From NCBI GenBank assembly GCA_965212205.1, contig CBDBUX010000016.1:1-64000 (forward strand): 64,000 nucleotides of DNA. The letters run 5' to 3'. The first letter of the stretch is position 1. Every line of letters begins with the position of its first letter. Both the position numbers and the translations under genes were made by a program. A model generated the notes under the pieces. The model had not been told where the DNA came from and made no database searches. It worked only from the letters and a program-made list of their open reading frames with translations. Positions 7,090-16,542 of the stretch are shown here, piece after piece. This DNA comes from JAHEJJ01 sp965212205 (lineage in GTDB: Bacteria > Bacteroidota > Bacteroidia > Flavobacteriales > Flavobacteriaceae).

Positions 7090-8331
7090 CTATTTTTGAT
7101 TAGCTCTTTTCGACAACCAATTTGAATAAGGTACTGCAGAAAGACCATGTAAAAATACACTCAGAGTGACTGTAAGCACGATAGTAGCATAAACCGGTGT
7201 GTAGTTTTCGTTATGCTCCAGTAAATTAAACGCTAACAGAAAATAGAGCAATGAAGCGATCCCTCTGGGGCCAAACCACGAAATGAATACCTTTTCACGA
7301 AATTTTAAATTATCACGCCTCAGACTAATAAGCACAGGTATCATTCTCAATACAGTTAAACTCAAAATAGCATAGAGAACTACCTTTCCATCCATAGATC
7401 CTAAATAATATGGAATAATTGCGGCGCCCAGACAAAAGAAAACGAACAGGGCTAATGGCTGACTCAAAAATTCCCCAAACTCCTGGCCGGTATGGAGAAC
7501 TTTTTTTGAATCGGCATTAAAAAACAAGCCACTGATAAAAGCTGCTATATATCCGTTGCCGCCAATATGTTCTGCAGCAACAAATGAAATGATAGATAAA
7601 GAAAAAACAATAATTCCCTGGTAAAGATGACTGGAGTATTTATTCCTTACCGACCAGTTAATGAATTTACTACCCGCCCAGCCTATTAACCCACCAACCA
7701 GAGGCGCAAACACTATTTGTTTCGAAACATAAACTAAAATAGAACTCCCATCCATAGACTCTATCTGGCCACTAACAATAGCTAAACAAATTAATATAGG
7801 TGGTAGTACCAGACCATCGTTAAGCCCGCTTTCTACATTGATGGCTTCTCTTATTTTTTTTGGGATTTTGGGACTTTGCACCACCACTTGCCCCAAGGCC
7901 GCGTCGGTAGGAGATAAAATAAATGCCATAATGGCCAGCATGATCAGATCCACTCCTTCAAAAATATAAGTTGCTGTAGCCGTACCGATAATCATAGTAA
8001 TGGGAAGCCCAATAAAAAGCAATCGAACCGGGGTTTTATATACCTTAAAAAACTCCTTTAATGAAATATTACTGGCATCTGTAAATAAAATTGCAATTAG
8101 TGCGATCTGACCAATTATTTCTAAAGTTTCACCATCTATTTTAAGCTTTTCGGTAAAGCCAAGCCAATGCATGATCAATCCAAATATGGTGAAAACCATT
8201 GGGCCGGAAATTGATATTTTATTAAGTTTTTCTGAGAAAAGTCCGTAAATGAATAATAAGAAAAAAGTAAAGCCAATAAGTAAAATAACTTCCATAATTT
8301 CTGGATATCTATTGGTTAGTGTTCTCATCAT
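7090..8331 (-). CDS. CPA1-type Na+(K+)/H+ antiporter
   Basis: This is a cation:proton antiporter of about 413 residues in the inner membrane, with roughly 12 helices. The family core is visible: SPTDAALGQVVVQSP (unwound helix) and NVESGLNDGLVLPP (ion-binding Asp of the ND motif), then a late conserved RGIASLLY segment. The longest reading frame starts at 8358, but the ATG pair at 8331/8328 leaves a shorter overlap with the preceding gene and is more plausible. It is the last gene of the efflux operon and overlaps the outer membrane factor by over 20 bp, so it is probably translated with it. An antiporter in such an operon could supply or balance the proton gradient that drives export, which is an inference. 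Confidence 0.85.
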   Translation of the reverse strand: MMRTLTNRYPEIMEVILLIGFTFFLLFIYGLFSEKLNKISISGPMVFTIFGLIMHWLGFTEKLKIDGETLEIIGQIALIAILFTDASNISLKEFFKVYKTPVRLLFIGLPITMIIGTATATYIFEGVDLIMLAIMAFILSPTDAALGQVVVQSPKIPKKIREAINVESGLNDGLVLPPILICLAIVSGQIESMDGSSILVYVSKQIVFAPLVGGLIGWAGSKFINWSVRNKYSSHLYQGIIVFSLSIISFVAAEHIGGNGYIAAFISGLFFNADSKKVLHTGQEFGEFLSQPLALFVFFCLGAAIIPYYLGSMDGKVVLYAILSLTVLRMIPVLISLRRDNLKFREKVFISWFGPRGIASLLYFLLAFNLLEHNENYTPVYATIVLTVTLSVFLHGLSAVPYSNWLSKRANQK

Positions 8332-9676
8332 ATTGCCACCCACCACCAAGTGCAACATATAAGTTTACTATACTACTTAATTTAAGTTGCATAGTTTCAG
8401 ATGCTTTTAGTTCTGAATTAAATGCCGACCGTTGTAAATCCAATATCTCAAGATAGCTGGTTACGCCATTGTCATATCTCACCCAGGCCAGATTCAAGGC
8501 TGAATTGGCGGCCTTTACCTGTTTAACACGAGACGTTAATTCATTATCATAAGTTTTAACGGCAACCAGGGCGTCTTCAACTTCTCTAATAGCATTGATA
8601 AAGGTATTTTGATAAGAAAGTAAGAGCTGTTCGGTAATTTCTAATTCTATTTGATAGCGTTTCTTATTCTCCTGACTGTTGAAGATGGGGCCGAGTACCT
8701 GTGCACCGAGATCAGCAAATGCAACCGTAGGATTCAGGAATGAAGCGCCCAGATCAGCGGTAATTGTCAGGCTTGGATATTGTAAAGCTTCAGTAGCGCC
8801 GACTCTGAAATGCTGAGCCTGGAGATTTCTTTCCGCAACGAGTAGATCAGGACGCCTATCCAATAATGAAGATGGTATACCGGCTGGAGGTTCGGGGGGT
8901 AATACTTGTTCAAATATGGGTAGTCCCCTTGGAATATTCATAGGAGGTTTTCCCAATATTATACTGATGCTATTTTCGGTCTGCACCCGAAGTCTGTTAA
9001 AAGTTTGGATAGAAGTTTTAGCTTCTTCTACCTGAATAATCGCCTGGTTAACCGCAACCTCTGAGATGAGTCCGGCTTTATTCCTGGCTAAATTAATTTC
9101 CAAATTATCTTCCCAGGATTTGGCAGTACTCTCAGCAATGAGCAAGCGATTGTCTAAATCCCTTAATAAAAAATACGCATTTGCAATACTACTGATAAGG
9201 TTGATCGTAATATTCTTATAGGCTTCTTCGGTAGCCAGATAATCGTAATATGCTGCGTCATTAAGATTTTTAAATCGTCCCCAGAGATCCACTTGATAGG
9301 ATATTGGAATAACGCCGGTAATGGCAGATTGGTTTTCTTCAGTAGAAAAACTGTAACTGCCACTAGCAGCATAGTTCACACGTGGGAACAGATTCGCTCT
9401 GACGACTCCCAACTGGGCTTCGGCCTGTCTTATTCTCGATACAGAAGCTTCTAAATTTAAGTTGTTGTTGAGGGCAGAATCAATAAGGGTAGATAAAACA
9501 GGATCTTTAAATAATTCCCACCAGGGAATGTCAGCAATAGTGGCGCTTTGTTCAGTCGTAAACCTGTAGCTCTCAGGTTTGAATTTTTCAACTCGTTGAT
9601 ATTTAGGGCCCACACGGCAGGAAGCTGCAAAGACCAGCAGGAGAATAGATATAAAAATGGACCTAACGTACTTCAT
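8309..9676 (-). CDS. Outer membrane efflux lipoprotein (NodT/OprM type)
   Basis: This 455-residue TolC-superfamily outer membrane factor has a lipoprotein signal peptide ending VFAASC, with Cys20 as the lipidated residue. Two homologous halves each carry long helices; LNLEASVSRIRQAEAQLGVV in the first half is typical. SLLDRRPDLLVAERNLQAQH is the diagnostic NodT-type segment in the middle. It would form the trimeric outer channel for the adaptor and the DUF2955 inner membrane partner encoded just upstream. The start overlaps the end of the DUF2955 gene by 14 bp. The length fits the family. Confidence 0.92.
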   Translation of the reverse strand: MKYVRSIFISILLLVFAASCRVGPKYQRVEKFKPESYRFTTEQSATIADIPWWELFKDPVLSTLIDSALNNNLNLEASVSRIRQAEAQLGVVRANLFPRVNYAASGSYSFSTEENQSAITGVIPISYQVDLWGRFKNLNDAAYYDYLATEEAYKNITINLISSIANAYFLLRDLDNRLLIAESTAKSWEDNLEINLARNKAGLISEVAVNQAIIQVEEAKTSIQTFNRLRVQTENSISIILGKPPMNIPRGLPIFEQVLPPEPPAGIPSSLLDRRPDLLVAERNLQAQHFRVGATEALQYPSLTITADLGASFLNPTVAFADLGAQVLGPIFNSQENKKRYQIELEITEQLLLSYQNTFINAIREVEDALVAVKTYDNELTSRVKQVKAANSALNLAWVRYDNGVTSYLEILDLQRSAFNSELKASETMQLKLSSIVNLYVALGGGWQYDENTNQ

Positions 9677-10673
9677 CTAAGCTTTCTTTCCATTTATCTA
9701 TATATGCGAATGCCAGAGCAACATATACTACGGCCGACATTATTTGAATAACGCGTATCCATACCTTGTAGTTCGCGGTTGTATCTCCACCACCTGTAGT
9801 TGCCCCAATAATTAACAGAAAAGTAGAAAAGGCCATTCCAAAAAGAGGTGCTGCGGGGATTCCACTGAACAATTTTCTTCCTGCTAGCAAGCCCATTAAG
9901 GATACCGTTATTAGGGAGAAACTCAGTAAAGGAACAACTGTGTAAATTTCATATATAACGATGGCCAGAAGGCCCCCAATGAGATTTCCGATGATCAATG
10001 CTTTACCTGCTTTGAACCCCGAACCGAAACCAGCCTGCATGGATAATATAGCGATGAATACCAGGACCAACAGGGCACTTGCCAGATCAAAGAAGTAAAA
10101 CAATAATACGACAGGCATTATTACCACTGTCCTGATCAATGCTCTATCGAAATCAATTCTCGTATATTCAATTTCCACTGGTGCTTTTACCATATGTTCC
10201 GATGGTGATTCCTTTACAGGAAATATATAGTAGCAAATCCAAACACAGATGATACATTCAATAGCAATGGCAATCAAATTAAGGCTGATAACCTGAGCCA
10301 ATGCAAACGACTTAACTGAGATATTGGGAATAAGTAAAATGGTAACAAGCAGCCATATTTTCATATTGGCATTCATAAGTTTATGCTTGCTATAATACAC
10401 AAAGAACAATACGAGAAAAATAACAGTGACCAAGACAAGCGGATATTCAAGACACAATAGGGTAACAACATTTGCCAATAGAACAGCTATTGTAATTATT
10501 CCAATAAAATTGAACCCTTCCGTAATACTGAGTTCCTTGTTAGCTGCAAGAAACGGGAGTGCAAGAACAGGCAGAACATAATCGAGCATTCCACCAGAGA
10601 CCACTGAGATGGTCAGGCCAATTAAGGCTCCGAAGGCATATCGGAATATTGAATTGTCTGTTCTGTATTTCAT
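9663..10673 (-). CDS. DUF2955/FUSC-like inner membrane efflux protein
   Basis: This 336-residue polytopic membrane protein has about ten hydrophobic helices in two repeated halves, with a short cytoplasmic link near 150-170. The layout and the segment GFGSGFKAGKALIIGNLIGG match the DUF2955 group of the FUSC/aromatic-acid exporter superfamily (relatives of AaeB). Such proteins pair with an HlyD-type adaptor, which is exactly the gene 13 bp upstream, and with an outer membrane factor, which overlaps its 3' end. The likely role is export of small organic acids or toxic compounds. The substrate is unknown. Confidence 0.8.
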   Translation of the reverse strand: MKYRTDNSIFRYAFGALIGLTISVVSGGMLDYVLPVLALPFLAANKELSITEGFNFIGIITIAVLLANVVTLLCLEYPLVLVTVIFLVLFFVYYSKHKLMNANMKIWLLVTILLIPNISVKSFALAQVISLNLIAIAIECIICVWICYYIFPVKESPSEHMVKAPVEIEYTRIDFDRALIRTVVIMPVVLLFYFFDLASALLVLVFIAILSMQAGFGSGFKAGKALIIGNLIGGLLAIVIYEIYTVVPLLSFSLITVSLMGLLAGRKLFSGIPAAPLFGMAFSTFLLIIGATTGGGDTTANYKVWIRVIQIMSAVVYVALAFAYIDKWKESLDEVR

Positions 10674-10686
10674 ATAATCAAACCGA

Positions 10687-11805
10687 CTATCTCATGTACG
10701 AAAGGTAGCTATTGATCCTTATCCTTATATTGGCAATAAATTCTAATAATGCACTCGAATCTGTATAAACTACTACATCTACTTGTCCGCCTAGTCTGTT
10801 GTTAAAAGGTTTATTCTCTGTATCGTAATCAATTATGACCGGAAATCGTTGAGGATCTTTTAACCATCCCTTGCTCTCCGAAGGATTTGGCAACTCACCA
10901 CGTTTGATATTGGCAGAGTTTACTCCGTATCCAATACTTCTTACTTTCCCAGTATATACTTTACCTGGCTCAACGTCAAAGGTAAATTCAACCGTATTGC
11001 CTACTTTCATTTTTGATAGATTGTTTTCTTTCATCGCCGCCTCTATCCAATAATCATCAGAAGACACAAACATAGCTAAGGGCTGACCAACCTGACTGTA
11101 AAAACCCAGATCTACGTTAAAAGACTCAATGGCTCCATCTGAGGGAGCTAATATGGTACTGAATTCTAAATCCAATTGTGCTTGCTGTAGTCTCACTACT
11201 GCAGCCCTGTACTGAGCGTTTTGTTCGCCAGAAATCCCAAGTTGCTGCTCTGCCTGTTCCAGGTCGGCTTCTGCCGATGTCACTTGTTCTATTGCCGAAG
11301 AAAGAGAAGTCTCAGCCCGGTCTTTATCGGCAAGTGATAAGGCACCAGGGTTCTCCTGCAATACATTTTGAACCCGATTATAATTTCTCTGGGCCCGGTC
11401 TAATTGCGCTTTAGCCATACCCAGTCTTCCTGCCGCAGCTTTTACCGTAGCAGTTTGAGCACCAACAGTCTGTAAAGTGTTATCCAGGTCTGCCTCTGCC
11501 GATTGTATAGCCAAAATAAAGGGCCGTTGATCTAATTGAAAAAGCGTGTCTCCCTGATGAACAATGCTATGAAGTTTTACATTGATTTTAGTCACATATC
11601 CGGAGACTCTCGGATAAACAGGTATTGCCAATCCTTTAACCTTCCCCTCATCGGTATAAGGGGTGTACCTGTCTGAAAGCACATACCATACAAATAGAAC
11701 CGCGATGGCAATTAGTAGAATTCTGGTGAGCTTCTTAACAGGATTATTTGAGGATTTGGATTTTACTGGCTCCTCTTCTGGAATTGCATCATTCTTGTCC
11801 TCCAT
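10687..11805 (-). CDS. HlyD/EmrA-type membrane fusion protein
   Basis: This is a 372-residue periplasmic adaptor. One N-terminal membrane anchor lies at about 26-44. The lipoyl half-motif follows (GLAIPVYPRVSGYVTKINVK), then a long coiled-coil hairpin at about 95-205 rich in Ala, Gln and Glu, the second lipoyl half (LDLEFSTILAPSDGAIESF), and a beta-barrel domain. It links the DUF2955 inner protein (13 bp downstream) with the outer membrane factor. The C-terminal residues (RIRINSYLSYMR) are basic. AaeA, EmrA and YibH are the nearest recognised relatives. Confidence 0.92.
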   Translation of the reverse strand: MEDKNDAIPEEEPVKSKSSNNPVKKLTRILLIAIAVLFVWYVLSDRYTPYTDEGKVKGLAIPVYPRVSGYVTKINVKLHSIVHQGDTLFQLDQRPFILAIQSAEADLDNTLQTVGAQTATVKAAAGRLGMAKAQLDRAQRNYNRVQNVLQENPGALSLADKDRAETSLSSAIEQVTSAEADLEQAEQQLGISGEQNAQYRAAVVRLQQAQLDLEFSTILAPSDGAIESFNVDLGFYSQVGQPLAMFVSSDDYWIEAAMKENNLSKMKVGNTVEFTFDVEPGKVYTGKVRSIGYGVNSANIKRGELPNPSESKGWLKDPQRFPVIIDYDTENKPFNNRLGGQVDVVVYTDSSALLEFIANIRIRINSYLSYMR

Positions 11806-11818
11806 AAATCAATTCTGG

Positions 11819-12157
11819 TTATTCGTCTGGATTGATAATTCCGTTCAGTTGAAACTCGCAATAGGCAAAGCTATCCTTTCCAGCTTTGGCGATCTTTTTT
11901 ACTTCAGTCAAAAGATTTTCTTTGTCTGCATCCTGTACCACTATCTCTGCAATATTGAAAATACCATTGCTGCTGCCACCGAACAAATATGGTCTGCCTA
12001 TACTTCCTTTCGGGCTATAACCGCCTTGATCTTCTATGTGAAAAATATTCGCCCTGTGTTTTGCACAAAGCTTTTTTAAGTCTGTAGTAAAATTTCCGCT
12101 TAGACCAAAAGCTTTTTCCCCATAGTAGAGCCTGATTGCTGTCCAATTAGTATCCAT
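11819..12157 (-). CDS. Small hypothetical protein heading the efflux operon
   Basis: This is a 112-residue soluble protein without signal peptide. It has a mixed alpha/beta pattern and a Gly-rich middle (DQGGYSPKGSIGRPYLFGGS), then a helix with AEIVVQDADKENLLTEVKKI. I do not recognise the family. The size and fold hint at a ferredoxin-like or PII-like small regulator, but no motif proves it. It is 13 bp upstream of the adaptor gene and is the first gene of the five-gene unit, so it is probably co-transcribed. It may sense a substrate or assist assembly. Confidence 0.6.
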   Translation of the reverse strand: MDTNWTAIRLYYGEKAFGLSGNFTTDLKKLCAKHRANIFHIEDQGGYSPKGSIGRPYLFGGSSNGIFNIAEIVVQDADKENLLTEVKKIAKAGKDSFAYCEFQLNGIINPDE

Positions 12158-12407
12158 TGTAATGTAGTTTTAAATATCAGTAGTTGAAATCAAGTTCTCT
12201 TAATTTCACCTTTTCTCGAAAGATATAAATAATGCGTGAAAAAGAGTCTAGGGAGGAGGGCAGATACTACAATTACAAAGAATTTAGCAATGCCAGGACA
12301 CTTATAGAATACCCTTGTTCATGATGACCATTTATCTATTACGCAATATGTTCTTCTATGATCTAGGGTCATCTCGGAATTTGCTCAATACAATTAAGAC
12401 ATATTTC
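12158..12407. other. Gap upstream of the efflux operon
   Basis: No gene is visible. It must hold the promoter of the minus-strand efflux operon, but I could not find a convincing CAAAnnTA (-7) element. From 12408 the gap turns into a degenerate repeat shared with 14125-14265. Confidence 0.4.
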
Positions 12408-12540
12408 TGCTAGAAATTTGCAGCCTCTATGCTTATCTTGATCATGCGGGGAGGAGGCGTTTAGCCCCGTACTGCTTTCGAATTAATAAAGTAGGTTGTC
12501 TTTCCCCTTTTTTTAATACTTGAGAGCGGCAGGGACTCAC
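12408..12540 (+). repeat. Degenerate direct repeat, left of the dehydrogenase gene
   Basis: The segment GCTAGAAATTTGCAG, then CATGCGGGGAGG, TAGCCCC, a TTTCC/TTTTTT tract and finally GCAGGGACTCACC appears in the same order at 14125-14265. The end resembles the TTCAACACGTTCGGGCGGGA family near the tRNA. The two copies flank the gene at 12546-13901. Confidence 0.5.
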
Positions 12541-12545
12541 CTGTA

Positions 12546-13901
12546 TTATTCATATTGCGAATGCTCAATCCTGATATCATGAGAAGTGTAATCAATACCT
12601 AGGTCTGCCAGCTCATCCAGCACGGGATCATAAACTTCTTTAGACCATGGAAATAACACACCACGGCTTTTAATTTCTCCAAGGAGGATAAATTTTGCGG
12701 CAATTGCCGCGGGTAATCCAACAGTACGAGAAATGGCAGTATGCCTATAATCCAAGCCTTTTGTTACCAAATAAGATATATGTTCAAATAATTCGTCCCG
12801 GAGTTTATATTCTATCCTTTCGTAAAAAACCAGCATATCGGTATCACCATCCTTAAATTTTAGTTTCTCAAGCAGTAAGTCCAATAGTATCTCGGCAGGA
12901 GTGCCATTTACCCGCCTAATTGGCCGGTCGGAAAGCAACTCGGTCCAAAGCAGTTGTTTATGAAGTATTCCTCCTCTATCTATATCTAGGCTATCTGCCA
13001 ATCTATCTTCAAGACTCTCATCATCATCATCATCAGAAATATACGATGCCATCCACTGGCGATAGGTCATATTTTCACTGCCTTCAATATGATAGTTGTT
13101 GGCCGTTAACCCCAGTTTAATAAGCAAATTCCAGGCATCACAAAAACCAGGGTAACGCAGCGTTGCCCGTATAAACGTGGGAATGTCATCGAGCTTGTAT
13201 TTTTTTCTATAGACTACGGAGTCACGATTTTCATATGCCTCAAATTTCCTGAAACCAGGAATCTCTATAACTTTTGGAATGGTAAATAACCGATGATAAG
13301 GGATGCAACGAAAATTGCTTTTTTGATAATAACACGCTCCTGAGCTACCTGCCAGGATCACGTTCATCGGGCTCCATGTAAACTTGTAACCCCATGGGTT
13401 ATCATTGCTCTCAGGGGCAACCAAACTGCCACAGTAGGATGTAAAGGCCACTAGTTCCCCTCCCTTTTTCCTGATTTTGTCTATAGAACGCATTCCATTC
13501 ATATGGTCGATTCCCGGATCAGCTCCTAATTCGTTTAGAAAAGTGAGCCCTTTTTCCTTTGCTTCTTCATGCATTTCAATCATTTCCTGGCTAGCATAAG
13601 AGGCTGTTACCACATGGGCATTGTAGCGAAGCGCGATTTTGGCTGCTGCAGCATGCATACCCGGAGGTAACAACGAGATGACAATGTCTGCATCCTTAAT
13701 GTATCGCTCCATGATTGAATTATCATAGCAATCAAAGTACACCGCTCTCCCCCTCGGATGGCCACCAATTTTCTTTTTTGCAGTTTCTACCAAAATATCA
13801 CCAACCGTAACAAACCAGTTAAATTCTTCAGCATGCTTAAGCATATACCAAATCAGATCAGTGGCCGACATGCCTGCTCCACAGATTAAGACATTCTTCA
13901 T
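12546..13901 (-). CDS. Saccharopine dehydrogenase-like oxidoreductase
   Basis: This NAD(P)-dependent oxidoreductase has about 451 residues. The N-terminus MKNVLICGAGMSATDLIWYM is a Rossmann dinucleotide-binding motif. ADIVISLLPPGMHAAAAKIAL and NELGADPGIDHMNGM are typical of the saccharopine dehydrogenase (glutamate-forming, Lys9-type) family, and the C-terminal catalytic domain follows. A frame to 13922 exists, but it begins with TTG and the ATG at 13901 starts exactly at the Rossmann strand, so I chose it. The Asp-rich run SDDDDDESLEDRLADSLD near 300 is a solvent loop. In Flavobacteria such genes are linked to lysine or polyamine metabolism, but the neighbours give no hint. It is monocistronic between degenerate repeats. 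Confidence 0.85.
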   Translation of the reverse strand: MKNVLICGAGMSATDLIWYMLKHAEEFNWFVTVGDILVETAKKKIGGHPRGRAVYFDCYDNSIMERYIKDADIVISLLPPGMHAAAAKIALRYNAHVVTASYASQEMIEMHEEAKEKGLTFLNELGADPGIDHMNGMRSIDKIRKKGGELVAFTSYCGSLVAPESNDNPWGYKFTWSPMNVILAGSSGACYYQKSNFRCIPYHRLFTIPKVIEIPGFRKFEAYENRDSVVYRKKYKLDDIPTFIRATLRYPGFCDAWNLLIKLGLTANNYHIEGSENMTYRQWMASYISDDDDDESLEDRLADSLDIDRGGILHKQLLWTELLSDRPIRRVNGTPAEILLDLLLEKLKFKDGDTDMLVFYERIEYKLRDELFEHISYLVTKGLDYRHTAISRTVGLPAAIAAKFILLGEIKSRGVLFPWSKEVYDPVLDELADLGIDYTSHDIRIEHSQYE

Positions 13902-13922
13902 AGAGATATCAAAAAAACTCAA

Positions 13923-14272
13923 CGTTAAATTAAGGGTAAAAAGGTTAAAACAACAATTAATTCCTCGGTTAAGAAAACAGGTCTTCTGGCCTTACAGCTC
14001 ACTATTCAGGAGTTTTGGGTCCAACTCACAGAACTACAAAGTGATAGACAATTCCCGATAAATCCTTTTACCCTCAATTTTTCTATCCGCAACTACCAGT
14101 TTTGGAAATATGAAACAAATCAATGCTAGTAATTTGCAGTCTTAAGACGTAAATTAGACATGCGGGGAGGGGGTCATAGCCCCTCATTATTCCCTGAAGA
14201 GAAAAGACAGGCGTACTTTCCTTTTTTAAATACGTTCGGGTCGGAACTAACCAAAGGGAGTTGTTCCGTTTT
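13923..14272. repeat. Repeat-rich gap, right of the dehydrogenase gene
   Basis: No gene is visible. 14010-14050 carries a degenerate GGGTCCAACTCAC...CAATTCCCG hairpin. 14125-14265 is the partner of the repeat at 12408-12540. It ends in the hairpin CGGAACTAACC...GTTGTTCCG after TACGTTCGGG. It may serve as a terminator for the cyclase gene that ends at 14273. Confidence 0.5.
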
Positions 14273-16354
14273 CTAGCTTAACTCATTTTGTCTGGAAACA
14301 AAATACATCTCCACCTCACCTTTTCCCTTGGCTTTGATCTTGCCCCGGGTCTCAAATGTAAATTGGGGGTCGTCTTTGATGATCTCATAGGTGGCCTGGG
14401 AGATATTCACCTTACCCACTTCACCGCTGCTCTCCATTCGAGAGGCCGTGTTTACCGTATCGCCCCAAATGTCATACTGGAACTTCTTTACCCCGACGAT
14501 ACCCGCCACTACCGGACCGGTATGAATGCCCACCCGCATCTCGAAGGGGATCTCATGCTTTGCCTGCTTCTCCATAGCCCTTTGTTCCATAAAAGCCTGC
14601 ATCTCCAGGGCAGCTAAAACCGTGTTCTTTACCGCATCGTCAGAGGGGACCGGCAGTCCGCCCCCGGCCATATAGGCATCGCCAATGGTCTTGATCTTCT
14701 CTATATTGTAGTTACCACAGATATGATCAAAAGCCTTAAAACATAAATTGATCTCATCGACCAGCTCCCGTGCCGATAGCTTTTCGGATCTGGTGGTAAA
14801 ACCCTTGAAATCAGTAAAAAGTACCGATACCTCGTCAAAATCCCTGGCGTCCACGCTCCCCTTGGCTTTAAGCTCTTCGGCGATCTCCGAAGGTAAAATA
14901 TTCAGCAATAGATTCTCTGAGCGGTCTTTTTCATTTTCAATAATTTTTTTTGATTTCCTTACATAACGCCAGCGACTATAAAAGCCTCCGGAGAGGACCA
15001 AAAAGAAAATCCCCGCCCCTATGGCCAGGTTGCGGTTGCGGTCTTTTTGCCGTACCTCAGTCTGATGGGCCATCTCTACCTGCAGCTCTTTTTCCACCTG
15101 CTGTAGACTATCGGCCATTACCTGTTTGGCAAATTCCATCTGTTGGAGTTTTTTGGCGGTTTCTTTAGAATCTAAGCTATCCTTAAACTCCAACATTTTT
15201 TCATGGTATTGTAAGGCTCTATTGCCTTGTCTCGAACCCTTGTAAGCCTCATATAGGCACTCACAGGCATTAAGCTGATCATGTAGAACGCCTAATTTAC
15301 CAGCCATTTCATATGCTTGCTGACAATAGGTAATAGCGTTTCCGTAGTTCCCCTTTCTATTGTGCGCATTTCCAATATTAGTTAATGTTGTAGATACTCC
15401 TTTATCGTCTTCGATCTCATTTTTGATGTTTAAGCTTTTTGTGAAGAATTCTAAAGCTAGGTTAGGGTTGTCCTGATCAAAGTAAATGAGTCCAATATTA
15501 TTATAAGCATTAGCCACCATTTTAGTGTTTCCAAAATTTTCATTCATTTTTAAGCTTAAATCGTGGTATTTCAATGCCTTATCAAAATGCTTCATTCTTG
15601 CATATACATTGGCAATGTTTCCTAAACATAGGGCAGCATTCCCTTTCTGCTCTAATGAATTATAAATCTCTAGGCTTTCTTCAAAGTATGCTAATGCGTT
15701 TTCATAATCTCCTTCGTTCTTATAAATAATTCCAATTTCATTTAAGGAATTCGCAAGCCCTACCTTTTCTTCAATTTCTCTAAAAATATTGGAGCTGCTA
15801 TTCAGTAATACAATCGCCTTGGGATAAATACCCATAAATTGGTAATTCCGTCCAAGATTGAATAGAGTCATTGCCTGAAACCGTTTATTTCCAAGTTTCA
15901 CATGAATCTTTAAAGATTTGTCGAAGTTCTCCTTAGCTAACATGTATTTTCCTTGATCGGTGTATACCATGCCAATATTGCTCATGGCATAAGCCATACC
16001 TCCTTCGTCTTTGATATCCTTATTGATATTTAATGATCTTGTGAAAAATGATATAGCTCCAGCATAATTACTTCTAAAATAATGGCTATATGCCTGAAGA
16101 TTAGATGCATTGACCATTCCCTTCGAATTCTTTCTTGCTTCGCTGAAATCATATAGTTGTGTTGCCAAAATCTGAGCGGTGTCCGGCTTGGAATAAATAA
16201 ATCCATCAACTATGTAATCAAAAAAAGAATCAATGCGAAGACTATCAGACCGATTTTCATCTTGCCAGATATTATACAACGAGTCCAGTTTCTGCTGTGC
16301 ATTGAGGCCAGTGAGAAAAAACATCAGGTATAAGGACAAGACTTTCTTAAGCAT
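14273..16354 (-). CDS. TPR-membrane-class III adenylate cyclase
   Basis: This is a 693-residue signalling enzyme. A signal peptide (MLKKVLSLYLMFFLTGLNA) precedes about nine TPR units (residues 50-390), a coiled stretch, one membrane helix at about 443-463 and a C-terminal cyclase domain from about 495. The catalytic set is complete: the first metal Asp in VLFTDFKGF, Lys of KIKTIGDAYM (which favours adenine) with the second metal Asp, Asp in QYDIWGDTVN, and the transition-state Asn/Arg of NTASRMES. It should make cAMP in the cytoplasm in response to a periplasmic interaction sensed by the TPR array. This domain order is common in Bacteroidota. The gene is monocistronic. Confidence 0.92.
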   Translation of the reverse strand: MLKKVLSLYLMFFLTGLNAQQKLDSLYNIWQDENRSDSLRIDSFFDYIVDGFIYSKPDTAQILATQLYDFSEARKNSKGMVNASNLQAYSHYFRSNYAGAISFFTRSLNINKDIKDEGGMAYAMSNIGMVYTDQGKYMLAKENFDKSLKIHVKLGNKRFQAMTLFNLGRNYQFMGIYPKAIVLLNSSSNIFREIEEKVGLANSLNEIGIIYKNEGDYENALAYFEESLEIYNSLEQKGNAALCLGNIANVYARMKHFDKALKYHDLSLKMNENFGNTKMVANAYNNIGLIYFDQDNPNLALEFFTKSLNIKNEIEDDKGVSTTLTNIGNAHNRKGNYGNAITYCQQAYEMAGKLGVLHDQLNACECLYEAYKGSRQGNRALQYHEKMLEFKDSLDSKETAKKLQQMEFAKQVMADSLQQVEKELQVEMAHQTEVRQKDRNRNLAIGAGIFFLVLSGGFYSRWRYVRKSKKIIENEKDRSENLLLNILPSEIAEELKAKGSVDARDFDEVSVLFTDFKGFTTRSEKLSARELVDEINLCFKAFDHICGNYNIEKIKTIGDAYMAGGGLPVPSDDAVKNTVLAALEMQAFMEQRAMEKQAKHEIPFEMRVGIHTGPVVAGIVGVKKFQYDIWGDTVNTASRMESSGEVGKVNISQATYEIIKDDPQFTFETRGKIKAKGKGEVEMYFVSRQNELS

Positions 16355-16542
16355 CTCTCGTGGATTTTAACAGTCAATATTTTGAATATTCGCTCTCATG
16401 AACAATCAAAGTCGACCGGCCTGGCATCAGGGATAATAAAAATTGGGGGAATGACGAATCTGAATGTCTACAAATTCATCTTCAATATAAGATTTTAAAA
16501 CGAAAATCCACAGTTAACAGATCCGTGAGGCCAGTGGTGGCA

